64,000 nucleotides of DNA from Steinernema hermaphroditum. Lineage: Eukaryota > Nematoda > Chromadorea > Rhabditida > Steinernematidae. Each line of letters starts with the position of its first letter. Position 1 is the stretch's first letter. The stretch is from the NCBI GenBank assembly GCA_030435675.1, contig CM059625.1, positions 10,416,001 to 10,480,000 of the forward strand, in the 5' to 3' direction. This document shows, one piece after another, positions 1 to 12,324 of the stretch. The notes below the pieces were generated by a model. The model was given only the letters and a program-made list of their open reading frames with translations, ran no database searches and was not told the origin of the DNA. The position numbers were made by a program, and so were the translations under genes.

Positions 1-1982
1 AGCTACTTCTGAGGAAGGTACACATGTGCTCTACACACAATCTTCAAATGAGCAACCTCGCTACCAACCCAGAGACTTCCTACGGTCTATGTGCACCCCC
101 CACATTTGAACTCTTATCAACGTAGCGTTGCAAGAGCACTTAAAATTATCAGAGGCATGTCGGAACTGACAGAGCCTATAGTGAATGCATTGTTGCAGAC
201 ATAAACCAAGGAGGGTTATGTTATGTAAAAGAAGAGTTTAAGAAGATAGAGGTATAACCTACTGCTCTTAAGTTGTGGCCAATCGTCCAGGCTAATGCGG
301 TGATCTTCGAAGTTCACGTTCGCGTCCAAAAACATCAGCCGAGACACTTCAGCTCTGAAAATCGTAAGCTAAATTTGGTCAATAGCCAGCAACGTTTTCA
401 CAACGATCTTCTTGAAGCCTTGCACAAATTAGATGTAAAAAGAAAAAAATTAACCTACCTTCCTTCGAGGTCGAAGTAAATCAGACGGAACTTTGGCACC
501 ACCGGCATCTTCGTTGGAACCAGTCGAAATGAATCGTTTGGCTATCACTGAGTGGAACGCAAAGCAAATGGAGCTGTCGTTATCACAGTCGTCCGGCCAA
601 TCAGTCCGCACTAGAGATAGTTCCGAAACACGGAATTATACTACTTTGGGGAGTAGCTTATGTTGTCCATCTTTAAGGCATATTTGCAAACGATAAGCCT
701 ATACTTTGGTAACTGCACGTCGTTGTACAAATGCAAAGTACAATATATCCATGGAATGTTTATCCCTTTCATTCAGTTAGATCTTTCTGCCCAGCAGTTT
801 CGTTAGATAACTGCCGGTTCACCGGATGTGCCTCTGAATCATGTGTGAACGTTATGATTAGGATGAGAGCAGTCGAGATAGCACACACATAGGGGGACAC
901 AGAGATTAGTAAGCGCACCGTCGCGGTCTCTTCATAGGGCGCTACTCACCAATGAGTAACGAGGAAACTTTTCTTTGTTCTCGATTTTTCTAATATTTGA
1001 CGCTGATAGCAGTTATGCATTTCTATAAAATGATCGAACTCATCATTGCTGAATATTGAGGACTTTATTATCTGAATTTGTGTGTATCAGCAATCGACAA
1101 TATTTAGTACATGTGACCATAATCAGCGGTCAATATGACGTCAATGTACATATGTTGTAGCCTATAGAAGACTTTCGATAATTGCATCATCACGAGCTTG
1201 TCTGTGTAGATGCTTACGGAACACTTAGTGGTTTGTGCAGGCGTCGTGACGTCACGCGGCGGCGCATGGTGGCGCCCAACCGGTCGCATTTCCTACACTA
1301 GACATCGTTTTACAAGGTGAAACATAGGATAATCTCACTCTCTGATTCTGTGCATTATGATTTTGAATTTTTGCAATTCTTATTACATTGATCGGGTGAT
1401 TAGCGTACTAATTTGGGGAAAGTACACCGTTACGTTGCTATGACAACTTTGTAATCACAACCTTGATAAGCATCGCCAGCGGAAAAACAGCTGCATTTTT
1501 ATTCTTTTTTCGCCTGTTTCACTTCAGCCTGGTTGGCCGCCATCGTCATCTCCAGGCCAGCCGCGCGCGCTGCACCGCCTACTCTCCTCGACGCGACCGG
1601 CGGCTGGCTTCGATCCAATAGAGTGCTGTGCGCGTGCGACGATTGTTGCCCATCGTTCGATTGCTTCTGTAACTTTTTAGTGAAAGGTTGAGCCCCGCCA
1701 CCCACATGTCAGCGTCACGCATCACCGTTCGTTTCTCGCGCCCGTGCCAAATGCGCGATTAAACCAATAAAGCTCATCCGTGTAGTATTATGCGCAGCGT
1801 TGTTTTATGCCTTCTTGCTCAGCAATTAGCCGATATCCGCGACCGTGTTGTCGATTTGTCGTCTGCTCGAGATCGTCACGTGTGGCGTGTGTGTTCTGTT
1901 TTCCACCGCACAGACCTCAGCCGCTCCCATCGCTCTGATCCAGCCAATCAATCCAGTCTGATTCGATCTTTTCTTTCTTCAG
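1..1982. other. Left intergenic / 5' flank, no gene supported
   Basis: No reading frame here has splice context or recognisable protein similarity. The last part ends in a pyrimidine-rich acceptor (TTTTCTTTCTTCAG) with its AG at 1981-1982, which looks like a trans-splice or 5' UTR acceptor for the gene starting at 2019. The stretch at about 1500-1700 is GC-rich compared with its surroundings and could hold promoter sequence or an alternative first exon, but nothing decides this. Confidence 0.4.
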
Positions 1983-2018
1983 CACGTGTCCTTTTGCTGC
2001 CGACTCCGTTCACCCGCC

Positions 2019-2546
2019 ATGCTCGCTCCCATCGTCACGAAAGACATGAAGCTCTTTCCTTCGCGCCCCCTTCCGCCTTACGTCAAGAATAGCAACGTTC
2101 GCGCGAGGGCCCAGAGTCTCGATGAAATTGGAGGACCAAGTCAGACAAAGCCGTTCCGACAGCGGAACGCTCAAAGTGTGGGTCATCTGCCAGGAGTCGC
2201 GAAAAGTCCTCCAAAACGGTCTTCGGCACCTCGGACACCTCTCGATTCCATAAAGGAAGGTGTCGAGCTTGGTGCCTCGTCGTCGGGCTGCACAAAATCC
2301 ACCTCGACGCTCAACGACGCATCCGATAGCCGTTCCGTGAAGTCGACGGGATCCGTTGAGGAAAAAAAATCGCCCCGCGGCTCGAAAAAAATCGTGAAGT
2401 GGATTACTGGTGCGTTCAAGAAGTCCAAAGATTCATCCACGTCGTCGTCACCGAACGATGACGAACAGCTCTCTGGGTCTCCTGATAACGAAGCCACGCC
2501 GTCATCCTTGACACAAAGTGCTCATTCATCTTTATGTAGTAGTTAA
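2019..2546 (+). CDS. Ser/Lys-rich hypothetical protein
   Basis: A single open exon codes for 175 residues. I chose the ATG at 2019 because it is the first ATG after a strong acceptor (AG at 1981-1982), giving a 36-nt leader; an in-frame ATG at 1986 lies almost on the acceptor. The protein is hydrophilic and low-complexity, with a basic N-terminal part, SLDEIGG near residue 30 and a Lys-rich segment (KKIVKWITGAFKKSK) in the last third followed by a Ser/Asp-rich tail. There is no signal peptide or membrane segment. I do not recognise a family. The basic amphipathic segment could be a membrane- or partner-binding helix, which is inference. Downstream exons are possible, but the frame ends cleanly at TAA. 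Confidence 0.7.
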   Translation: MLAPIVTKDMKLFPSRPLPPYVKNSNVRARAQSLDEIGGPSQTKPFRQRNAQSVGHLPGVAKSPPKRSSAPRTPLDSIKEGVELGASSSGCTKSTSTLNDASDSRSVKSTGSVEEKKSPRGSKKIVKWITGAFKKSKDSSTSSSPNDDEQLSGSPDNEATPSSLTQSAHSSLCSS

Positions 2547-5090
2547 TCGTCTGTCTTTTCCTGATTGTATAGCGCTGACTGTGATTTTCACCATCTTCTA
2601 TCTTTCCCCACTTCATTTCGTATTAATTCCACGCATCATCTCACCGAATGATCATTTCGAACCATCTTTCACTCTTTTCGTCATTCATTCATGAATTGTC
2701 TGCTCATCTATATTCATTGATCGACGTGCTTTAATTCGCTCTCTGCTCAACTGATGGACGTTTCTCGTCATCGCGTTGGGCTCTTCCTGAAAGCGGCTAA
2801 CATTTCTATTCGGACTACTGACCACTTAGGTGACTAGTGCGTTTTTTGATTTACACTGTGCCAACATATTGCGCGATATGTGTAAATCGAGCGTGCGTAA
2901 TTTCCGTTTTCAGTGTAAACTGCCCTTACCATGTAAGGTAGGCCAAAGCCTGTAGCCTAAGTTTGGCCAGTCTTATTCACGGCTTAGTGGGTTGCCTTAC
3001 GGTGAATCCTGCTACTGCTTGAAGTGAATGGACGTCTGTCTGTCTGTCTCTCTCTCTCTATCTGTTCAGAGTCTTCTGTTTTCCGCTTTCGTTCTTTCTA
3101 GGCCCAACGCAGCGTCCGTCTTTTGATCAGCCGCACTCATCCGTCTGTCATTTCCGGTGATTATCTCCACACTTCCTTTCTTATCCTAAGAGTTGCCCGT
3201 CTAGCTCATTGTGTACATTTTCTCAAAATCTTCACTACAGCGCTTATCCGGGTATGTCATGTATAATAAGCTCTGAAACAGTGCTCATTTCTTTTGTTAA
3301 GTTAAATATCTTCAAAAATCTATGAATCATTTGTTCTGCTTCCTGAATCCTTCTTTCAATTTGTTCAATATGGACTTATTTGAAAATAAAATAATAAAAG
3401 CCCTTAATGAACGTGACCTCGCCATTGTAGTCCAAGGTTCAGCGATACAGTCAAACCTCTCCAAAGACTTTGCTCTGGAAACCACCTTGGAGGAAAAGCG
3501 CCTCACTCGTTCGCCGTTGATGGGACATCGTCTGCTTTCCATCGTGTCACGTGGTGCTGCCTCGTCGTTTTTAGTGTACATCAATCTGATTTCGTTAACC
3601 GGTGCTCAGCGTAGGTCCCTGCGAACGAGCTTTGGTTCCCGACCGTCACATTTCTTTTTTTGTACACTCTTTGGGATGATGACGCAGATTGGGATGACTG
3701 TTTGGGCCGACCGTCCCGGTCTTCCGTGTGGCTGCATTATGTTTACTTTAGCTGCTCTCCTCTCGAGAGCAAAGAAATGCGTTAAAGATCCGTCGGTCGG
3801 TCGAACGCACTCGAACGAACGAAAACTGTTCATAGGAAAAAGGGACGATAAACGAAGGGCTCAAAATTCCTCATCAAGTGGAGACCGGATAGGGATGCGA
3901 GAAGTCGAAGGCGATTGGCTCTTAATAGCAAAGGTACTTAGAGAGACAGTAATCTTTAATTCAGTCTTCGTTCGCTCTAATACTGAAGTTGTCGGTTCCA
4001 GTAAGCGAAAATGTGCATGACGTCGTTTGCTAATACAGGTAAGAATGATCTCAATAATGCAGCCGTCAACATATTTGGTCACTTTTCGAAGGCTTAGTTT
4101 GTGCTCACATTGTATTTATGTGCCTTTGCATGCAGTGTTTTAGTTCATTCACTTCGTCAGCACTCAGGACAATGGTCTGAAGCTTCGCAACGTTCTTGTT
4201 GCGAAGCGGTCGGCGTCCATGGACCCTTGCTCTCGACCGACCTGCGCTTTTTCCTGCAAAACTCGTTGGTGAGGCGAGTTGCCGCAGCCGTCGGCGCTGC
4301 AGGCCGCGGATCGATTTTTCCTAACACGCCAAAACGTTGAAGGCTTCGCATATAGACCTAAATGACGGCGAGGATCTTGCGTGTGCAGAACATATCGATC
4401 GGTTGCCTTTGAGTCAGACGCCTGAATTCCGTTTGTTGAAAACACCGTTCCGCTCATATCTGAGAGAGGATTTTTCTGTTCTTCGATATGCCTAGTCGTG
4501 AGAATCTCTTTTATCGCTACGCAGATGGTAAACAAACCTGTGTAGTCATTCGGAAAGAAGTCGCGAAAGTGGTTTGACCTCCAGCAGAGCGTTCTCTGAT
4601 TTCATATCACTATCTCGTCTGACATCTGTTCAGTCTCGCTGATAGACACAACCGAGTGTAGAATGCGCAGAACACATGCATTACAGTGAATTGAGAAATA
4701 TGCTCTTCATAGAATTATCAGTCGGTGCTTACGGATCGTGCAAGGGGCCTTCCCGCGCAACGCTGCATAGGCAGAGTGTCGTGTAAAGAAGCCACGCGTA
4801 AGCAGCTGTGCAGACATTTACAGAGCTCAGAACGCTTAACAAGCAGGTACAAGTGAAGGTTGCCAAAGCTGTTCTGTGCACACTCTACAGGCGAGTACTT
4901 AAGAAAACGGAGGGTCTGGTAGATATCCCACGCTTTCGGAAGATGATTCTGCGCACATGGTCCGCGAACTACTGGTCTGCAACCAATGCCTATTATATAC
5001 TTCCAACGAACCAACAAAACAAGAGGATTTTCATATCTTCCGAAAGAACAGGAAATTCGAAACACAAGAGTTAATCGCATTCAGAACAAC
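2547..5090. other. Intergenic stretch with one unexplained long open frame
   Basis: The stretch holds no gene I recognise. It contains a TGTC/TC microsatellite that runs into an acceptor-like CAG at 3067-3069, and a 232-codon open frame on the + strand (3322-4020). That frame has no splice signals, known domain or coherent hydropathy and is treated under findings. Confidence 0.4.
3034..3060. repeat. Microsatellite (TGTC)n-(TC)n
   Basis: Tandem TGTC units pass into a TC run, which together with the following CTGTTCAG forms a polypyrimidine tract of splice-acceptor type. Length is likely to vary between individuals. Confidence 0.8.
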
Positions 5091-5109
5091 GGCTATGCAG
5101 GCTAAAACA

Positions 5110-6000
5110 CTTTTCTGGAAATTCTTTAAGAAATTATGTCATTCCAGGCCTTCTCCAGAGCGCGTATCAAGAACTGGGTAGACTTGTGTCTGATAGCGCT
5201 TTTTTCTCCGTGGTGCCCCAAACAGCGAAAATAAAGATCTTTCTCGTATTCAAATCGTACGACTTTGAGGACCAAACGTACATAGCAATGCTTGCTCAAG
5301 AAGGACGGAGAGGGTAGTCTCGGACCACTGCAGGGTCTTTTTTGCCCTGTGAGAAACGGCGGAGTCCTGCCAGTGCCTGAATTCAAAGATTACTGAATTC
5401 TCTTTCGTCTAGACAATCACGATGTCCGACAAAATCTGTTCACCTTAGCGCATTTTGGGGTGAACATGAGCCTGGTTTTGCCTAGAACGCAAATTGCGCT
5501 CCAAACCACCGCACCTTTCAGCGAGGTGGGTTTTTTCGTTCTCGTAGTGCGCATAGGACCGTTCTACAACTGTTCCGGCTGACTCTGAGGTTGCACGGTA
5601 AAAAAATCTTCTCATCGGTGAACAAAAATTTTTGCTCAATCTGGCACTGCGTGCAAGCTCCTTCATTTACGCACATTACTCAAGTCGTGAGGCCGTCGGT
5701 TCCTCTGTAAGAAATTGTCCTTTCGCCAGTTTGTACGGAAACAGTATAAACTCATTTCCAACGATCTTGCGCAACGTTGGCTTCCGGATTCGAACTTGAC
5801 CAGTTTCCGCAGCCTTTCGATTTCTTCTGCTTCGCAGACAGTCCCGAGTTTCGCCTGCCGGAAGCGTTTAACAACCCGGTAGACTTGCATTTGATGATGT
5901 AGCCTGGAGAGTAGCAATATTACAAAGAAATTAGAACAGAAAGGGAGCAAAAGAAATGAATTCTTGAACGTATAACACTACTTATGGATCACCCTGTATA
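5110..6000 (-). mobile_element. Degenerate Tc1/mariner-superfamily (Tc1-like) transposon
   Basis: On the minus strand, translated pieces in shifting frames match a Tc1-type transposase in order. First comes a helix-turn-helix end with VYRVVKRFRQ (about 5850-5900), then the first catalytic Asp in FLFTDEKIF (5604-5627), then the second catalytic Asp in WQDSAVSH (about 5349-5375) and a C-terminal remnant near 5130-5250. Stops and frameshifts separate the pieces, so the element is dead. At 5980-6000 the sequence reads, on the minus strand, TATACAGGGTGATCCATAAG, a typical terminal-repeat start for nematode Tc1-like elements. I could not find the opposite terminal repeat, so the 5110 boundary is approximate. 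Confidence 0.75.
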
Positions 6001-6507
6001 AATGCAGAAACTGACGGGTCCGTTGGTCTATGTATATGCTTCCGCTGAACGGTTGATTTCTGATATAAGACAAAATAAGAAGCCGGGACGGCGGTAAACC
6101 GAGCCTAATTGATTACAAAATCAAGCACGTTCCGAATCAGCTACACAGACCGTTCAAAAGCCAAAGGTTTCACTGTCGCTATGCCTTCGAGACCAATAGC
6201 CCACCAATTGTCTAACGGGTTAGACAAAAACACTAACGATTCTATGAGCACCCATGTTGCCGAAGGATTACTCGGACTCTAGAGCTTATGGGGCACACAT
6301 CCACAATTTAAATGCACATACTTCTTTGGTTCTATGGTCAACCTGTATCGTGATATTAGTCCTGCAAATCTATCACAGACTAATATTTCATTAGTTCACG
6401 CAACATTTCAAAGTTTTTATTAGATCGACGAGCGATAGCACTGACATGCAAAGAAAATAACAAATTTGCTGTTGAATATCCGACTATTCATCGTTGCGGT
6501 CTCGAAC

Positions 6508-7775
6508 TTAAACCTTCTGTAGATCATCCTGATAACCGCTCGATTTTCTGCACGCAACGAAGAATCCGCAGATGCAAGTAAGAACGACGAAGGCACCCGA
6601 AAGAGCGCCTAGAATCATAAGCAATGTATTGCTGGTTTCAGCTTCAATAGCAATCAGTTGCGAAACCTAAATCACTGTTAGTATTTTAGTCCCATCGAAA
6701 TTTTTCTAACCTTCTGGAAGGTTACATGTAGATCAGCAAGCTGATCCTTGCTACTGATGAGATCAAGCACTTTGCTGGGAGCCACAAAGTCTTTCTTTCC
6801 GTACAGAACTGAATCGGAAATATCATTTTTGTCATCGTCGTCATTCTCGTCATCGTCTTCGTCGTCATCCTGGGTCACATCTTCGTCGCTTTCGTTGTCT
6901 TTCTCCTCGTCGTCATCATCGTTGTCGTCATCTGCCTCCTTCTTGTTCTTCTGGTGCTCAGATCCCTTAGTGTTCTCCTCTGATTTCTCGTCGTCATTGT
7001 CGTCCTCATCTTTTTCATCATCGTCTTTGTCGCCATCGTCGTCGGCATCCCCTGAGTCTTTCTGCGGTGTATTATCCTCGTCATCTTCCTCATCATCATC
7101 ATGGTCCGTTTTTTCACTTTCCTTCTGATTCTCTTTTGTTTTCGAGTCGTCATCGTCCGCGCCATCCTCATCCTCATCATCGTCATCAGCATCTTCATTA
7201 GAATTTGCCTTTATCTGCTTTCCACCTGACACTTCCTTAACGAACTTCTTTCTAGGTCCGGACTTCTCATCCAGAACACCGAACTGTACGACGAACTCCT
7301 CGTTATCTTCCGAGCACCCCATGCGGAAGATGACAATGTTATCCTAAAGCAAACGTTAGCACTTATAATTCTGGAGGAAAAAATTTGCCTTGTTGACTGT
7401 CAGAGAGTCAGCGACGTCTTTCCGGAAACGCTCCTCAGGAAACTCATCCAGGAAATCCGCTTTGTCATCCAAGCTGAACGTAACCGAAACAGCTTCGAAT
7501 TCGTTCTCGACGATATTGACCACATTGTTACAGGTTTTCTCGGGAGCATATGTCTAAATAATTCTTCAGCTAAACAGCTAGATCTGTTTTCGAACCTCCG
7601 CAGACTTGGCCATAGCGCAGACACACGTGTGTTTTCGCACATTGCTATTGCATACAGTATGCTTCGGAAGCGGACAAATGCCTGTTCGTGTGTCTTCTTT
7701 ACTGGAAACCGCAACTACCAGCAGAACCAAGAAGAAGGCAAACATGATGTTCGCTAAATGGGAATGGAAGTTCAA
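6508..7775 (-). CDS. Type I membrane protein with Asp-rich domain
   Basis: Four exons (7775/7745-7596, 7553-7389, 7343-6711, 6666-6508) close in one frame of about 370-380 residues. The Met at 7745 starts a better signal peptide (MFAFFLVLLVVAVSS) than the Met at 7775. After it come a short four-Cys region, a folded-looking segment across exons 2-3, then about 110 residues made almost entirely of Asp, Glu, Lys and Ser. A short globular stretch follows. The last exon encodes one transmembrane helix and a short cytoplasmic tail (ACRKSSGYQDDLQKV). It is probably a surface protein with an acidic, possibly calcium-binding, ectodomain, which is inference. Intron 2 appears to use a GC donor (AAG/GCAAAT). 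A minus-strand AATAAA lies at 6416-6421. I do not recognise the family. Confidence 0.82.
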
Positions 7776-9849
7776 AAACTGATACAGTTATAGACAAAAT
7801 GAACCGAATTAAGGGATTCGCGAATACCATGAATACTACAGTAAATGGAACGTGCCTTCTAGCGTCCGAGGAGGAAAATGTATCGCATTATTGTGAACAC
7901 GTACAATGTCAAAGGCAGTATGTATCGGTCTAGGCCATGAAATACGTAATGTCACGAACTGTGAAGGCAGGAGTGCAGTGAATCCAGGGAGGAAGCGCCG
8001 ACTGGCTCCGTGCAACATGGCACTGGAGTTATCCTCGACGAGGGTTGGAAGTCTGTTTGACTGTCTTGATATGCGATTACTGGTCGAGAGCTCTTGAATG
8101 ACTTCCTCGGCTCTTCAAACAATGTCTGCATTACTCTGAAGCAGGCGTTGCTTGCAGGGCATTTGTTAGAGCACCCTGACTCGCACTTCGCCAGTGTACA
8201 AACAAATCGCGCGCACACACTTTGAGGGCATCCGAAGCTTGACGTCGGTTCGAGCTAACAAAGTGAAAGTGTCGAGCTGACAAGCTCCTACTGTAGGCGA
8301 CTAACGGAAAGAGAGCCATTTCGATGAGACCTTTTAATAAGACACGCGCTGAGAATAACCACGCACTGGCCATTTGGCTCCCGAGAGGCGAACCTTCTCC
8401 AGATTGTACCCTTAAGCCACTAATGGTAGGCTCAATGACGCAAGTTACGTTGACCTTTCGAAAGTTTTTTCCGAAAAATATCAATACTCAAGGCGTTAGC
8501 AAATTTTTGTAGCACAAAAATGAAGGTTAGAGAGCTAAATTTGTATTGGAATACGAAATACTTTAAGTCTCTTTTCAACATGCATTGTAACTTCTGGGAA
8601 GCGCCCAAACTTATCTACGTTTTCCCTTTCGGCAAACTTGATACTCAACAGCGACAGGCAGGTGCACATAATGAGCACATCATCAAGAAAGAAATGGCTG
8701 CAAAAAGGTTACACAGTGAACGCGATTGTTGAAGGCTGTTCTCCGACATTTGCCGTGAAGTTCTATGTTGAAAGCACGTCCTCAGGAGGAAGGCACGCCC
8801 AAAATGCATTTTATCGTAATTGTATGAACACTGAAAGAATTCTAGCTGTGCAGTAAAGTACTCGACACGGACCGTGGAACTAAACGTTGCCTACAAGTAC
8901 GTGCTCGCCTCTTTGATTTCTATAACTTTCCCATAAAGTATACGAACATGGTGCTCAAAAAGGTCTATCTCCAAGTTTCTGGGGTACATTGAATGTACAG
9001 TAGTATTCAGCAATCAAGGCGAATTTTAGTTCAGTTCAGTTTATTTTCTCCCATCAAAGGCTTACGCCTTGCGAGACGTCTCAAATATGCACAAGAAAGA
9101 CAGAATCACATCGTTGACTGAATCGAAGCGAAAAGAGACAGAATTGATAAGCTTCAGTTTCCACTTCAGAGAATAATGTGTGTCTATCCCATTTCGAGCA
9201 CATTATCATGGCAAACTTTGTATACCTTTGCACTTTACGTGAACGTAACGTAAGTCCAATTAATCATTAAAAAGATTTTTGCTGCGGTTTTGTGTTCACT
9301 ACAAAGGTGGTTCGCAAAACTCAGCGCTTGACGATTTCTGACCGAAAACTGCACTTTGATTTGTACTGCTCGTCTTTTAAACTTTATTTAAGTGACCACA
9401 TGAATAATGCGTAATAGAATAAATGTTGCAAACTATACATTCATACTGTGGTTCTGCAACAATTTCTGATATGTAAATATGCAACATTAAACAGTTACAA
9501 AATGAAGCAGAAAGAAAATGGAAAAGGAATTAACACGAGAAATGGACCAGATAGAAGAAAAGCGCGACTAATTGGGACTAGGTTAACACATTTTGCTTCA
9601 AGAACATTTGATTGCCGTTCAGATAGGAGCAAATGTGGCGCTGCAGCATGACGGAAAAGTAGATGCATTCGACATAGAAGCTCTGACAACTTAGAACGAT
9701 GATGAACAGGTCGATTGGAAGAGTGTCTAGCGATGAGGTGTTCGCCTGGCAGTCTCTTTGAGCACAACAAAATCATTAGTATACATGTTAGGACGAGTTA
9801 GAAGCTGTTATAAATAATCTGCAAAGTCAATCTGAAGATGTACAATTTG
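7776..9849. other. Intergenic, no gene supported
   Basis: Short open frames only, without splice-coherent neighbours. Upstream promoter sequence for the Asp-rich membrane protein gene is expected at the left edge. Nothing else could be identified. Confidence 0.4.
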
Positions 9850-11243
9850 TCAATCTGATTCGTAGGGGTCGACATAATCCTCGTGATCCGGATCTCGGTA
9901 TTCTGTAAATTTGTTGGGAACCGGCCGATTTCTTAAAATATTCGCTATGAAGAGAGATTGCTCGACCACCTACCTCGCAATACTTTCCATGCTAACAGGA
10001 TTAGAATCGCGCACTTCCTTTCCGATTGTTTTAAAGCGCTGTTCCCAAAAAGAAGCTGTTCTAAGGGCGGCACTAAGGTATGACGACCCGTTAGTGCGAT
10101 AATCCTGGTCGCCCTTCGTAAAGAGATATCCGGAAATCGGAGCACTGCCTTTGCCTTTCATTTCACCGAGCAGTTTTGTTTCCCAGTCCTGCGGTCTAAG
10201 CACAGAAATGTGGTGCTGACACAAAACACATTGCGAACTCACCCTCGGGGAACATATTTTCCTTCAGGACGGCGGTACATGTCTACTGAGTGTTGTAAAT
10301 CGAAGTCAAAGTAGTCGGGATCGTCTCGGGTAGGCCGGCTGTAATACGGACGCGGCATAAACGTCTGAAAAGAAAGTTGATCCCTTTTTCTCGACCAAGC
10401 ACACCTGAAAATCTGTTTCGTCAGCGTATTGCTCAGAAGCGCTGCCAGCAGATGGCTCAGGAGCTTTGCGGAACTCGCGTCGAGTAATTGTCTTCATGTG
10501 CTCCGGAAGGATTGTCGTCTTTAGAAGCCTTGCCTCAATGTCATTCGCCTGACGATCATAACGGGACTCAATTCCATGCGAAGAACCAACTGCGGGAGCA
10601 GCATAGACGCCTAAACATCTCTTTTATTTCTAAGATCCTACATATACAAGAACCTGTAGATGAAGGGGCAAGTCCTCGAGGTTCCATAGCACCAGAAGCG
10701 AACCAACTCGTTTTTCTAGGGAGGAAGCTCTCCCCATCCAAATGTGCAAAGGGGCTTTCGGACCTTCTCGCGCGACGTCTATTAAGTTGGCCATCCAGGA
10801 AATCGGTCTCTTCGCGGTTTCTTTCTACTGTACGCTTAGCCTTGTGGTAGGAGTCTTTGATGGATTCCTGGAGTTGCTTCCAAGCTGGCTTACGGTCTGC
10901 GATGCTCTCTTCAACCATGTCATCAAAAGTGATTCTTTCGAACTTCGGAGTATGAAGAGGATATCGATTAGCACTTGTGCTTAGGATAGAAGTCTCGGGA
11001 GAAGAAGAACGCCGAGCAGTGCTGTTGCTGGGTCCCATTCCGAGAAGCTTGTTCGATTCGTTTATAATTGCTTGAGACTGATCACTCAATTTCAATTTTT
11101 TCGACTGAAGGTGAAATGAAGAACTGAGAAAGGTGAAGGTGAAATAGACAACTCACCATTTCAGAAGCGACATCTCCCATCGAAGTGGCCGGGTCGGGTT
11201 CGGCCGCCTTGGCGTCTGCAGCTGCTTCCTCTGTCTCGCTCAT
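9850..11243 (-). CDS. Conserved-looking hypothetical protein, six exons
   Basis: Exons 11243-11157, 11104-10654, 10589-10405, 10364-10243, 10195-9974 and 9931-9850 join in frame to 382 residues, all with GT-AG introns of 40-64 bp. The N-terminus is acidic (MSETEEAAADAK). A Lys/Arg/Glu-rich helical region follows at about residues 85-135 (KPAWKQLQESIKDSYHKAKR), then a second helical region around residue 190 (SRYDRQANDIEARLLKTT). Next comes a Tyr/Pro/Asp-rich part (PRPYYSRPTRDDPDYFDFD), and the protein ends VDPYESD. There is no signal peptide or transmembrane helix, so it is probably intracellular; the character is that of a cytoskeletal or scaffold protein, which is only an impression. I do not recognise it. 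Confidence 0.88.
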
Positions 11244-12324
11244 AGCCACTCCCGTTCCTTCTCGTTCTATTTCTTCAAAAAATGCATCTTTTGGCTGTTA
11301 CAACATTACATAAGACGCAACGAATACGTGATGCAACATCACATAACATCTTTAGGGAAAAATGAAAATTTAGCAAAACCCACAAACGACTAATAGCGGC
11401 CCGGCCTTTTTGTCTGAAGCGCGCAGAAAGCAATAGACGGCAGATGAGTACTTTTACAATGCGACTTACGAGTGCAAACATTTGTCCCTTCGTAAAATCC
11501 AGCTGTCTTGTCAAAAAATTCGGGCCAATTGTTTTGATGGTTTTCGTTAAGTTTCATCACGTTTGTACCAAGTGATACCTAAGCTAAATACGATACCAAA
11601 CTCGTACTTTTGTAATATTTGCGGCTTTCATCATGAGCTTTTCAAAAAATAATTTCTCAAGAATTGTCTCACAGTCTACCGCAACTATTATTCATCCCTA
11701 TAATATTCGATAGTTCTACTGTACACATCTAGACAATGAACATGCGAAGTGAGACGTACACGTTGAAGTCAACGGAGACAGTAGCTGACAGAAAGCGCAA
11801 GTGGTGCTTGTAGTGGATCGCTTAGAGCGCGCGTGGGAGCCGATCCCGCGAGATAAACACAGCCGAAGGGTGCAGAGCGAGACGGGATCGATCGGAGGTG
11901 AGCAAGAGGCTAAGGTGCAGAGGAAAGGGGTAGATCCGTTGAGCACGTCGCGATCAGGCTAGGCGCCGACCACAGCCACATAAAACTCCCAGGCCGCGAG
12001 ATGAACACACTAAGCCTCATCAGCCAGCCGTCTCCTTCCGCCATCCCTGCGTTTCTTTGTGTCCATCCAACTACCTGTACCAAATTCAAGAAATTTATTA
12101 ACAAAGCACAGGAAATAAAAGGTTTTACTAACAAGTAAACAACTACAGAAAGGAAAGGTAGGCTTCTCGGATCGTGCCGATGAGGTTACCGGTACAACTT
12201 AATAGATAGAGAGATAGACTGTTTTGAGAGGTTAGATGGGCATAAGTTAAGAGGAGATCACGTTACATCAAACTGGGGCGGAACGACAAGGGGACGGAGA
12301 CGGGAGCCCCAGTTGGGGAGCGCC
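11244..12324. other. Intergenic plus 3' UTR of the Cys-rich gene
   Basis: A minus-strand AATAAA at 12094-12099 is a plausible poly(A) signal for the upstream Cys-rich gene (stop at 12325). The remainder should hold the promoter of the six-exon gene. No other gene is supported. Confidence 0.45.

Noticed and set aside
6748..7128. Poly-Ser frame on the + strand
   Set aside because: It is the antisense reading of Asp-rich codons (GAC/GAT read as GTC/ATC or TCG/TCA) of the membrane protein gene.
9028..9085. Possible SINE- or MITE-like end (short GTTCA repeat and palindromic GGCTTACGCC)
   Set aside because: No matching partner, target duplication or second copy in the window.
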